Shown here: one piece after another, positions 22,817-35,452 of the stretch
Layout: every line of letters starts with the position of its first letter
How positions within the stretch are numbered: the first letter of the stretch is position 1
Assembly: GCA_964057225.1 (NCBI GenBank)
Contig: OZ059894.1
Span: 22,164,476-22,228,475, forward strand
From: Auanema rhodensis
Taxonomy: Eukaryota; Nematoda; Chromadorea; Rhabditida; Rhabditidae
Direction: 5' to 3'
Length of the DNA: 64,000 bases
Translations under genes and position numbers: made by a program
The notes under the pieces: model-generated
What the model saw: only the letters and a program-made list of their open reading frames with translations
What the model was told of the DNA's origin: nothing
Database searches by the model: none

Positions 22817-25800
22817 AAGAATTAATTTTTTCGTTGAATAACATTGTCCATCGTCTTTGCCTTGAAAAAAGAAATCTAAAAACATCTACTTTTTGCTAAA
22901 TTATTTTGAAATTTTTCGAAAAAATTTTTGTCAAAATGTTTTTGGAAGCAATGTTGAGTGTACATGGAAACTCAACATACACTAATGCATCATTTTTCAA
23001 ACGATCATAACTAATTTGTGTATTAAGCGTTTCTTGATGTAGTATAGTGCATTCGATGCGGATTTTTAAGCTGCGTCGATCTGTGTTATCAGATTTGCGC
23101 TAGCTTAAAAATGCACCGAGATATCAACTGATATAAGTTCACACTTATATCCTCGATTTTCACCCTGAAGAATTAATTTTTTCGTTGAATAACATTGTCC
23201 ATCGTCTTTGCCTTAAAAAAAGGAATCTAAAAACATCTACTTTTTGCTAAATTATTTTGAAATTTTTCGAAAAAATTTTTGTCAAAATGTTTTTGGAAGC
23301 AATGTTGAGTGTACATGGAAACTCAACATACACTAATGCATCATTTTTCAAACGATCATAACTAATTTTTGTATCAAACGTTTCTCAATGTAGTATAGTG
23401 CATTCGATGCGGATTTTTAAGCTGCGTCGATCTGTGTTATCAGATTTGCGCTAGCTTAAAAATGCACCGAGATATCAACTGATATAAGTTCACACTTATA
23501 TCCTCGATTTTCACCCTGAAGAATTAATTTTTTCGTTGAATAACATTGTCCATCGTCTTTGCCTTGGAAAAAGGAATCTAAAAACATCTACTTTTTGCTG
23601 AATTATTCTGAAATTTTTCGAAAAAATTTTTGTCAAAATGTTTTTGGAAGCAATGTTGAGTGTACATGGAAACTCAACATACACTAATGCATCATTTTTC
23701 AAACGATCATAACTAATTTTTGTATCAAGCGTTTCTTGATGTAGTATAGTGCATTCGATGCGGATTTTTAAGCTGCGTCGATCTGTGTTATCAGATTTGC
23801 GCTAGCTTAAAAATGCACCGAGATATCAACTGATATAAGTTCACACTTATATCCTCGATTTTCACCCTGAAGAATTAATTTTTTCGTTGAATAACATTGT
23901 CCATCGTCTTTGCCTTAAAAAAAGGAATCTAAAAACATCTACTTTTTGCTAAATTATTCTGAAATTTTTCGAAAAAATTTTTGTCAAAATGTTTTTGGAA
24001 GCAATGTTGAGTGTACATGGAAACTCAACATACACTAATGCATCATTTTTCAAACGATCATAACTAATTTTTGTATCAAACGTTTCTCAATGTAGTATAG
24101 TGCATTCGATGCGGATTTTTAAGCTGCGTCGATCTGTGTTATCAGATTTGCGCTAGCTTAAAAATGCACCGAGATATCAACTGATATAAGTTCACACTTA
24201 TATCCTCGATTTTCACCCTGAAGAATTAATTTTTTCGTTGAATAACATTGTCCATCGTCTTTGCCTTGGAAAAAGGAATCTAAAAACATCTACTTTTTGC
24301 TGAATTATTCTGAAATTTTTCGAAAAAATTTTTGTCAAAATGTTTTTGGAAGCAATGTTGAGTGTACATGGAAACTCAACATACACTAATGCATCATTTT
24401 TCAAACGATCATAACTAATTTTTGTATTAAGCGTTTCTCAATGTAGTATAGTGCATTCGATGCGGATTTTTAAGCTGCGTCGATCTGTGTTATCAGATTT
24501 GCGCTAGCTTAAAAATGCACCGAGATATCAACTGATATAAGTTCACACTTATATCCTCGATTTTCACCCTGAAGAATTAATTTTTTCGTTGAATAACATT
24601 GTCCATCGTCTTTGCCTTAAAAAAAGGAATCTAAAAACATCTACTTTTTGCTAAATTATTTTGAAATTTTTCGAAAAAATTTTTGTCAAAATGTTTTTGG
24701 AAGCAATGTTGAGTGTACATGGAAACTCAACATACACTAATGCATCATTTTTCAAACGATCATAACTAATTTTTGTATCAAACGTTTCTCAATGTAGTAT
24801 AGTGCATTCGATGCGGATTTTTAAGCTGCGTCGATCTGTGTTATCAGATTTGCGCTAGCTTAAAAATGCACCGAGATATCAACTGATATAAGTTCACACT
24901 TATATCCTCGATTTTCACCCTGAAGAATTAATTTTTTCGTTGAATAACATTGTCCATCGTCTTTGCCTTGGAAAAAGGAATCTAAAAACATCTACTTTTT
25001 GCTGAATTATTCTGAAATTTTTCGAAAAAATTTTTGTCAAAATGTTTTTGGAAGCAATGTTGAGTGTACATGGAAACTCAACATACACTAATGCATCATT
25101 TTTCAAACGATCATAACTAATTTTTGTATTAAGCGTTTCTCAATGTAGTATAGTGCATTCGATGCGGATTTTTAAGTTGCGTCGATCTGTGTTATCAGAT
25201 TTGCGCTAGCTTGAAAATGCACCGAGATATCAACTGATATAAGTTTACACTTATATCCTCGATTTTCACCCTGAAGAATTAATTTTTTCGTTGAATAACA
25301 TTGTCCATCGTCTTTGCCTTGAAAAAAGAAATCTAAAAACATCTACTTTTTGCTAAATTATTTTGAAATTTTTCGAAAAAATTTTTGTCAAAATGTTTTT
25401 GGAAGCAATGTTGAGTGTACATGGAAACTCAACATACACTAATGCATCATTTTTCAAACGATCATAACTAATTTTTGTATTAAGCGTTTCTCAATGTAGT
25501 ATAGTGCATTCGATGCGGATTTTTAAGCTGCGTCGATCTGTGTTATCAGATTTGCGCTAGCTTAAAAATGCACCGAGATATCAACTGATATAAGTTCACA
25601 CTTATATCCTCGATTTTCACCCTGAAGAATTAATTTTTTCGTTGAATAACATTGTCCATCGTCTTTGCCTTAAAAAAAGGAATCTAAAAACATCTACTTT
25701 TTGCTAAATTATTTTGAAATTTTTCGAAAAAATTTTTGTCAAAATATTTTTGGAAGCAATGTTGAGTGTACATGGAAACTCAACATACACTAATGCATCA

Positions 25801-28432
25801 TTTTTCAAACGATCATAACTAATTTGTGTATTAAGCGTTTCTCAATGTAGTATAGTGCATTCGATGCGGATTTTTAAGCTGCGTCGATCTGTGTTATCAG
25901 ATTTGCGCTAGCTTAAAAATGCACCGAGATATCAACTGATATAAGTTCACACTTATATCCTCGATTTTCACCCTGAAGAATTAATTTTTTCGTTGAATAA
26001 CATTGTCCATCGTCTTTGCCTTAAAAAAAGGAATCTAAAAACATCTACTTTTAGCTAAATTATTTTGAAATTTTTCGAAAAAATTTTTGTCAAAATGTTT
26101 TTGGAAGCAATGTTGAGTGTACATGGAAACTCAACATACACTAATGCATCATTTTTCAAACGATCATAACTAATTTTTGTATCAAACGTTTCTCAATGTA
26201 GTATAGTGCATTCGATGCGGATTTTTAAGCTGCGTCGATCTGTGTTATCAGATTTGCGCTAGCTTAAAAATGCACCGAGATATCAACTGATATAAGTTCA
26301 CACTTATATCCTCGATTTTCACCCTGAAGAATTAATTTTTTCGTTGAATAACATTGTCCATCGTCTTTGCCTTAAAAAAAGGAATCTAAAAACATCTACT
26401 TTTAGCTAAATTATTTTGAAATTTTTCGAAAAAATTTTTGTCAAAATGTTTTTGGAAGCAATGTTGAGTGTACATGGAAACTCAACATACACTAATGCAT
26501 CATTTTTCAAACGATCATAACTAATTTTTGTATCAAACGTTTCTCAATGTAGTATAGTGCATTCGATGCGGATTTTTAAGCTGCGTCGATCTGTGTTATC
26601 AGATTTGCGCTAGCTTAAAAATGCACCGAGATATCAACTGATATAAGTTCACACTTATATCCTCGATTTTCACCCTGAAGAATTAATTTTTTCGTTGAAT
26701 AACATTGTCCATCGTCTTTGCCTTGAAAAAAGAAATCTAAAAACATCTACTTTTTGCTAAATTATTTTGAAATTTTTCGAAAAAATTTTTGTCAAAATGT
26801 TTTTGGAAGCAATGTTGAGTGTACATGGAAACTCAACATACACTAATGCATCATTTTTCAAACGATCATAACTAATTTTTGTATTAAGCGTTTCTCAATG
26901 TAGTATAGTGCATTCGATGCGGATTTTTAAGCTGCGTCGATCTGTGTTATCAGATTTGCGCTAGCTTAAAAATGCACCGAGATATCAACTGATATAAGTT
27001 CACACTTATATCCTCGATTTTCACCCTGAAGAATTAATTTTTTCGTTGAATAACATTGTCCATCGTCTTTGCCTTAAAAAAAGGAATCTAAAAACATCTA
27101 CTTTTTGCTAAATTATTTTGAAATTTTTCGAAAAAATTTTTGTCAAAATGTTTTTGGAAGCAATGTTGAGTGTACATGGAAACTCAACATACACTAATGC
27201 ATCATTTTTCAAACGATCATAACTAATTTGTGTATTAAGCGTTTCTCAATGTAGTATAGTGCATTCGATGCGGATTTTTAAGCTGCGTCGATCTGTGTTA
27301 TCAGATTTGCGCTAGCTTAAAAATGCACCGAGATATCAACTGATATAAGTTCACACTTATATCCTCGATTTTCACCCTGAAGAATTAATTTTTTCGTTGA
27401 ATAACATTGTCCATCGTCTTTGCCTTAAAAAAAGGAATCTAAAAACATCTACTTTTAGCTAAATTATTTTGAAATTTTTCGAAAAAATTTTTGTCAAAAT
27501 GTTTTTGGAAGCAATGTTGAGTGTACATGGAAACTCAACATACACTAATGCATCATTTTTCAAACGATCATAACTAATTTGTGTATTAAGCGTTTCTCAA
27601 TGTAGTATAGTGCATTCGATGCGGATTTTTAAGCTGCGTCGATCTGTGTTATCAGATTTGCGCTAGCTTAAAAATGCACCGAGATATCAACTGATATAAG
27701 TTCACACTTATATCCTCGATTTTCACCCTGAAGAATTAATTTTTTCGTTGAATAACATTGTCCATCGTCTTTGCCTTAAAAAAAGGAATCTAAAAACATC
27801 TACTTTTAGCTAAATTATTTTGAAATTTTTCGAAAAAATTTTTGTCAAAATGTTTTTGGAAGCAATGTTGAGTGTACATGGAAACTCAACATACACTAAT
27901 GCATCATTTTTCAAACGATCATAACTAATTTTTGTATCAAACGTTTCTCAATGTAGTATAGTGCATTCGATGCGGATTTTTAAGCTGCGTCGATCTGTGT
28001 TATCAGATTTGCGCTAGCTTAAAAATGCACCGAGATATCAACTGATATAAGTTCACACTTATATCCTCGATTTTCACCCTGAAGAATTAATTTTTTCGTT
28101 GAATAACATTGTCCATCGTCTTTGCCTTGGAAAAAGGAATCTAAAAACATCTACTTTTTGCTGAATTATTCTGAAATTTTTCGAAAAAATTTTTGTCAAA
28201 ATGTTTTTGGAAGCAATGTTGAGTGTACATGGAAACTCAACATACACTAATGCATCATTTTTCAAACGATCATAACTAATTTTTGTATTAAGCGTTTCTC
28301 AATGTAGTATAGTGCATTCGATGCGGATTTTTAAGCTGCGTCGATCTGTGTTATCAGATTTGCGCTAGCTTAAAAATGCACCGAGATATCAACTGATATA
28401 AGTTTACACTTATATCCTCGATTTTCACCCTG
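22817..28432 (+). repeat. Block 5 (units 66-81): D/W/X/Y/Z zone, switch from TG to CA at 219-220
   Basis: Types in order: W-left/C-right, X, D (TG), X (90C), D, X, D, W, Y, Z, Z, W, Y, Z-left/Y-right, Z, D. W has 48G, 56A, 208T, CA. X has 211A, CA. Y has 202G, 208T, CA. Z has 78A, 211A, CA. From unit 67 rightward CA predominates, while units 1-66 nearly all have TG. Unit 72 has private changes 255T, 291G and 324T, and unit 74 has 122A. The X-D dimer (702 bp) repeats three times in units 67-72. Confidence 0.83.
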
Positions 28433-31400
28433 AAGAATTAATTTTTTCGTTGAATAACATTGTCCATCGTCTTTGCCTTAAAAAAAGGAATCTAAAAACA
28501 TCTACTTTTTGCTAAATTATTTTGAAATTTTTCGAAAAAATTTTTGTCAAAATGTTTTTGGAAGCAATGTTGAGTGTACATGGAAACTCAACATACACTA
28601 ATGCATCATTTTTCAAACGATCATAACTAATTTTTGTATCAAGCGTTTCTTGATGTAGTATAGTGCATTCGATGCGGATTTTTAAGCTGCGTCGATCTGT
28701 GTTATCAGATTTGCGCTAGCTTAAAAATGCACCGAGATATCAACTGATATAAGTTCACACTTATATCCTCGATTTTCACCCTGAAGAATTAATTTTTTCG
28801 TTGAATAACATTGTCCATCGTCTTTGCCTTAAAAAAAGGAATCTAAAAACATCTACTTTTTGCTAAATTATTTTGAAATTTTTCGAAAAAATTTTTGTCA
28901 AAATGTTTTTGGAAGCAATGTTGAGTGTACATGGAAACTCAACATACACTAATGCATCATTTTTCAAACGAACATAACTAATTTTTTTATCAAGCGTTTC
29001 TCAATGTAGTATAGTGCATTCGATGCGGATTTTTAAGCTGCGTCGATCTGTGTTATCAAATTTGCGCTAGCTTAAAAATGCACCGAGATATCAACTGATA
29101 TAAGTTCACACTTATATCCTCGATTTTCACCCTGAAGAATTAATTTTTTCGTTGAATAACATTGTCCATCGTCTTTGCCTTAAAAACGGGAATCTAAAAA
29201 CATCTACTTTTTGCTAAATTATTTTGAAATTTTTCGAAAAAATTTTTGTCAAAATGTTTTTGGAAGCAATGTTGAGTGTACATGGAAACTCAACATACAC
29301 TAATGCATCATTTTTCAAACGATCATAACTAATTTTTGTATTAAGCGTTTCTCAATGTAGTATAGTGCATTCGATGCGGATTTTTAAGCTGCGTCGATCT
29401 GTGTTATCAGATTTGCGCTAGCTTAAAAATGCACCGAGATATCAACTGATGTAAGTTCACACTTATATCCTCGATTTTCACCCTGAAGAATTAATTTTTT
29501 CGTTGAATAACATTGTCCATCTTCTTTGCCTTGAAAAAAGGAATCTAAAAACATCTACTTTTTGCTAAATTATTTTGAAATTTTTCGAAAAAATTTTTGT
29601 CAAAATGTTTTTGGAAGCAATGTTGAGTGTACATGGAAACTCAACATACACTAATGCATCATTTTTCAAACGATCATAACTAATTTTTGTATCAAGCGTT
29701 TCTTGATGTAGTATAGTGCATTCGATGCGGATTTTTAAGCTGCGTCGATCTGTGTTATCAGATTTGCGCTAGCTTAAAAATGCACCGAGATATCAACTGA
29801 TATAAGTTCACACTTATATCCTCGATTTTCACCCTGAAGAATTAATTTTTTCGTTGAATAACATTGTCCATCGTCTTTGCCTTAAAAAAAGGAATCTAAA
29901 AACATCTACTTCTTGCTAAATTATTCTGAAATTTTTCGAAAAAATTTTTGTCAAAATGTTTTTGGAAGCAATGTTGAGTGTACATGGAAACTCAACATAC
30001 ACTAATGCATCATTTTTCAAACGATCATAACTAATTTTTGTATCAAGCGTTTCTTGATGTAGTATAGTGCATTCGATGCGGATTTTTAAGCTGCGTCGAT
30101 CTGTGTTATCAGATTTGCGCTAGCTTAAAAATGCACCGAGATATCAACTGATGTAAGTTCACACTTATATCCTCGATTTTCACCCTGAAGAATTAATTTT
30201 TTCGTTGAATAACATTGTCCATCTTCTTTGCCTTGAAAAAAGGAATCTAAAAACATCTACTTTTTGCTAAATTATTTTGAAATTTTTCGAAAAAATTTTT
30301 GTCAAAATGTTTTTGGAAGCAATGTTGAGTGTACATGGAAACTCAACATACACTAATGCATCATTTTTCAAACGATCATAACTAATTTTTGTATTAAGCG
30401 TTTCTCAATGTAGTATAGTGCATTCGATGCGGATTTTTAAGCTGCGTCGATCTGTGTTATCAGATTTGCGCTAGCTTAAAAATGCACCGAGATATCAACT
30501 GATGTAAGTTCACACTTATATCCTCGATTTTCACCCTGAAGAATTAATTTTTTCGTTGAATAACATTGTCCATCTTCTTTGCCTTGAAAAAAGGAATCTA
30601 AAAACATCTACTTTTTGCTAAATTATTTTGAAATTTTTCGAAAAAATTTTTGTCAAAATGTTTTTGGAAGCAATGTTGAGTGTACATGGAAACTCAACAT
30701 ACACTAATGCATCATTTTTCAAACGATCATAACTAATTTTTGTATCAAGCGTTTCTTGATGTAGTATAGTGCATTCGATGCGGATTTTTAAGCTGCGTCG
30801 ATCTGTGTTATCAGATTTGCGCTAGCTTAAAAATGCACCGAGATATCAACTGATATAAGTTCACACTTATATCCTCGATTTTCACCCTGAAGAATTAATT
30901 TTTTCGTTGAATAACATTGTCCATCGTCTTTGCCTTAAAAAAAGGAATCTAAAAACATCTACTTCTTGCTAAATTATTCTGAAATTTTTCGAAAAAATTT
31001 TTGTCAAAATGTTTTTGGAAGCAATGTTGAGTGTACATGGAAACTCAACATACACTAATGCATCATTTTTCAAACGATCATAACTAATTTTTGTATCAAG
31101 CGTTTCTTGATGTAGTATAGTGCATTCGATGCGGATTTTTAAGCTGCGTCGATCTGTGTTATCAGATTTGCGCTAGCTTAAAAATGCACCGAGATATCAA
31201 CTGATATAAGTTCACACTTATATCCTCGATTTTCACCCTGAAGAATTAATTTTTTCGTTGAATAACATTGTCCATCGTCTTTGCCTTAAAAACGGGAATC
31301 TAAAAACATCTACTTTTTGCTAAATTATTTTGAAATTTTTCGAAAAAATTTTTGTCAAAATGTTTTTGGAAGCAATGTTGAGTGTACATGGAAACTCAAC

Positions 31401-31942
31401 ATACACTAATGCATCATTTTTCAAACGATCAAAACAAATTTTTGTATTAAGCGTTTCTCAATGTAGTATAGTGCATTCGATGCGGATTTTTAAGCTGCGT
31501 CGATCTGTGTTATCAGATTTGCGCTAGCTTAAAAATGCACCGAGATATCAACTGATGTAAGTTCACACTTATATCCTCGATTTTCACCCTGAAGAATTAA
31601 TTTTTTCGTTGAATAACATTGTCCATCTTCTTTGCCTTGAAAAAAGGAATCTAAAAACATCTACTTTTTGCTAAATTATTTTGAAATTTTTCGAAAAAAT
31701 TTTTGTCAAAATGTTTTTGGAAGCAATGTTGAGTGTACATGGAAACTCAACATACACTAATGCATCATTTTTCAAACGATCATAACTAATTTTTGTATCA
31801 AGCGTTTCTTGATGTAGTATAGAGCATTCGATGCGGATTTTTGAGCTGCGTCGATCTGTGTTATCAGATTTGCGCTAGCTTAAAAATGCACCGAGATATC
31901 AACTGATATAAGTTCACACTTATATCCTCGATTTACACCCTG

Positions 31943-33346
31943 AAGAATTAATTTTTTCGTTGAATAACATTGTCCTTCGTCTTTGCCTTGAAAAAAGAAA
32001 TCTAAAAACATCTACTTTTTGCTAAATTATTTTGAAATTTTTCGAAAAAATTTTTGTCAAAATGTTTTTGGAAGCAATGTTGAGTGTACATGGAAACTCA
32101 ACATACACTAATGCATCATTTTTCAAACGATCATAACTAATTTTTGTATCAAACGTTTCTCAATGTAGTATAGTGCATTCGATGCGGATTTTTAAGCTGC
32201 GTCGATCTGTGTTATCAGATTTGCGCTAACTTAAAAATGCACCGAGATATCAACTGATATAAGTTCACACATATATCCTCGATTTTCACCCTGAAGAATT
32301 AATTTTTTCGTTGAATAACATTGTCCATCGTCTTTGCCTTGGAAAAAGGAATCTAAAAACATCTACTTTTTGCTGAATTATTCTGAAATTTTTCGAAAAA
32401 ATTTTTGTCAAAATGTTTTTGGAAGCAATGTTGAGTGTACATGGAAACTCAACATACACTAATGCATCATTTTTCAAACGATCATAACTAATTTTTGTAT
32501 TAAGCGTTTCTCAATGTAGTATAGTGCATTCGATGCGGATTTTTAAGCTGCGTCGATCTGTGTTATCAGATTTGCGCTAGCTTAAAAATGCACCGAGATA
32601 TCAACTGATATAAGTTCACACTTATATCCTCGATTTTCACCCTGAAGAATTAATTTTTTCGTTGAATAACATTGTCCATCGTCTTTGCCTTAAAAAAAGG
32701 AATCTAAAAACATCTACTTTTTGCTAAATTATTTTGAAATTTTTCGAAAAAATTTTTGTCAAAATGTTTTTGGAAGCAATGTTGAGTGTACATGGAAACT
32801 CAACATACACTAATGCATCATTTTTCAAACGAACATAACTAATTTTTTTATCAAGCGTTTCTCAATGTAGTATAGTGCATTCGATGCGGATTTTTAAGCT
32901 GCGTCGATCTGTGTTATCAAATTTGCGCTAGCTTAAAAATGCACCGAGATATCAACTGATATAAGTTCACACTTATATCCTCGATTTTCACCCTGAAGAA
33001 TTAATTTTTTCGTTGAATAACATTGTCCATCGTCTTTGCCTTAAAAACAGGAATCTAAAAACATCTACTTTTTGCTAAATTATTTTGAAATTTTTCGAAA
33101 AAATTTTTGTCAAAATGTTTTTGGAAGCAATGTTGAGTGTACATGGAAACTCAACATACACTAATGCATCATTTTTCAAACGATCAAAACTAATTTTTGT
33201 ATTAAGCGTTTCTCAATGTAGTATAGTGCATTCGATGCGGATTCTTAAGCTGCGTCGATCTGTGTTATCAGATTTGCGCTAGCTTAAAAATGCACCGAGA
33301 TATCAACTGATATAAGTTCACACTTATATCCTCGATTTTCACCCTG
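31943..33346 (+). repeat. Four-unit block X-D-K-V', copy 1 (units 92-95)
   Basis: Recurs 11 units (3861 bp) further on, at units 103-106. Shared rare markers are 287A and 329A in the first unit, followed by D, K and a V' with 53C and 249C. Copy-specific changes include 34T and 56A in unit 92. Confidence 0.78.
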
Positions 33347-34048
33347 AAGAATTAATTTTTTCGTTGAATAACATTGTCCATCGTCTTTGCCTTAAAAAAA
33401 GGAATCTAAAAACATCTACTTTTTGCTAAATTATTTTGAAATTTTTCGAAAAAATTTTTGTCAAAATGTTTTTGGAAGCAATGTTGAGTGTACATGGAAA
33501 CTCAACATACACTAATGCATCATTTTTCAAACGATCATAACTAATTTTTGTATCAAGCGTTTCTTGATGTAGTATAGTGCATTCGATGCGGATTTTTAAG
33601 CTGCGTCGATCTGTGTTATCAGATTTGCGCTAGCTTAAAAATGCACCGAGATATCAACTGATATAAGTTCACACTTATATCCTCGATTTTCACCCTGAAG
33701 AATTAATTTTTTCGTTGAATAACATTGTCCATCTTCTTTGCCTTGAAAAAAGGAATCTAAAAACATCTACTTTTTGCTAAATTATTTTGAAATTTTTCGA
33801 AAAAATTTTTGTCAAAATGTTTTTGGAAGCAATGTTGAGTGTACATGGAAACTCAACATACACTAATGCATCATTTTTCAAACGATCATAACTAATTTTT
33901 GTATCAAGCGTTTCTTGATGTAGTATAGTGCATTCGATGCGGATTTTTAAGCTGCGTCGATCTGTGTTATCAGATTTGCGCTAGCTTAAAAATGCACCGA
34001 GATATCAACTGATATAAGTTCACACTTATATCCTCGATTTTCACCCTG
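32996..34048 (+). repeat. Three-unit higher-order repeat V'-A-U, copy 1 (units 95-97)
   Basis: Compared base by base with 34049-35101, I see one difference: A at 33049 against G at 34102 (position 54). Both copies share the otherwise rare 249C and keep 317A, unlike most V units. This indicates a very recent tandem duplication of three units. Confidence 0.85.
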
Positions 34049-35101
34049 AAGAATTAATTTTTTCGTTGAATAACATTGTCCATCGTCTTTGCCTTAAAAA
34101 CGGGAATCTAAAAACATCTACTTTTTGCTAAATTATTTTGAAATTTTTCGAAAAAATTTTTGTCAAAATGTTTTTGGAAGCAATGTTGAGTGTACATGGA
34201 AACTCAACATACACTAATGCATCATTTTTCAAACGATCAAAACTAATTTTTGTATTAAGCGTTTCTCAATGTAGTATAGTGCATTCGATGCGGATTCTTA
34301 AGCTGCGTCGATCTGTGTTATCAGATTTGCGCTAGCTTAAAAATGCACCGAGATATCAACTGATATAAGTTCACACTTATATCCTCGATTTTCACCCTGA
34401 AGAATTAATTTTTTCGTTGAATAACATTGTCCATCGTCTTTGCCTTAAAAAAAGGAATCTAAAAACATCTACTTTTTGCTAAATTATTTTGAAATTTTTC
34501 GAAAAAATTTTTGTCAAAATGTTTTTGGAAGCAATGTTGAGTGTACATGGAAACTCAACATACACTAATGCATCATTTTTCAAACGATCATAACTAATTT
34601 TTGTATCAAGCGTTTCTTGATGTAGTATAGTGCATTCGATGCGGATTTTTAAGCTGCGTCGATCTGTGTTATCAGATTTGCGCTAGCTTAAAAATGCACC
34701 GAGATATCAACTGATATAAGTTCACACTTATATCCTCGATTTTCACCCTGAAGAATTAATTTTTTCGTTGAATAACATTGTCCATCTTCTTTGCCTTGAA
34801 AAAAGGAATCTAAAAACATCTACTTTTTGCTAAATTATTTTGAAATTTTTCGAAAAAATTTTTGTCAAAATGTTTTTGGAAGCAATGTTGAGTGTACATG
34901 GAAACTCAACATACACTAATGCATCATTTTTCAAACGATCATAACTAATTTTTGTATCAAGCGTTTCTTGATGTAGTATAGTGCATTCGATGCGGATTTT
35001 TAAGCTGCGTCGATCTGTGTTATCAGATTTGCGCTAGCTTAAAAATGCACCGAGATATCAACTGATATAAGTTCACACTTATATCCTCGATTTTCACCCT
35101 G
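34049..35101 (+). repeat. Three-unit higher-order repeat V-A-U, copy 2 (units 98-100)
   Basis: Tandem copy of units 95-97. It is followed by another V (unit 101) that lacks 249C and has 317G, so the next period is already diverged. Confidence 0.85.
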
Positions 35102-35452
35102 AAGAATTAATTTTTTCGTTGAATAACATTGTCCATCGTCTTTGCCTTAAAAACGGGAATCTAAAAACATCTACTTTTTGCTAAATTATTTTGAAATTTT
35201 TCGAAAAAATTTTTGTCAAAATGTTTTTGGAAGCAATGTTGAGTGTACATGGAAACTCAACATACACTAATGCATCATTTTTCAAACGATCAAAACTAAT
35301 TTTTGTATTAAGCGTTTCTCAATGTAGTATAGTGCATTCGATGCGGATTTTTAAGCTGCGTCGATCTGTGTTATCAGATTTGCGCTAGCTTAAAAATGCA
35401 CCGAGATATCAACTGATGTAAGTTCACACTTATATCCTCGATTTTCACCCTG

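Larger units (their letters stand above)
28433..35452 (+). repeat. Block 6 (units 82-101): K-V-U and V-A-U trimers
   Basis: Types in order: A, K, V-like (192T), U, A' (76C), T-like (192T), U, A' (76C), V, U (252G, 344A), W/X-like (34T, 56A, 211A, 287A, 329A), D, K, V' (53C, 249C), A, U, V (249C), A, U, V. Units 95-97 and 98-100 are near-identical 1053-bp units. The 192A change in V removes the forward stop TAA at 192-194 and leaves 65-codon frames at 31330, 33085, 34138 and 35191; I do not regard these as genes. Confidence 0.82.
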
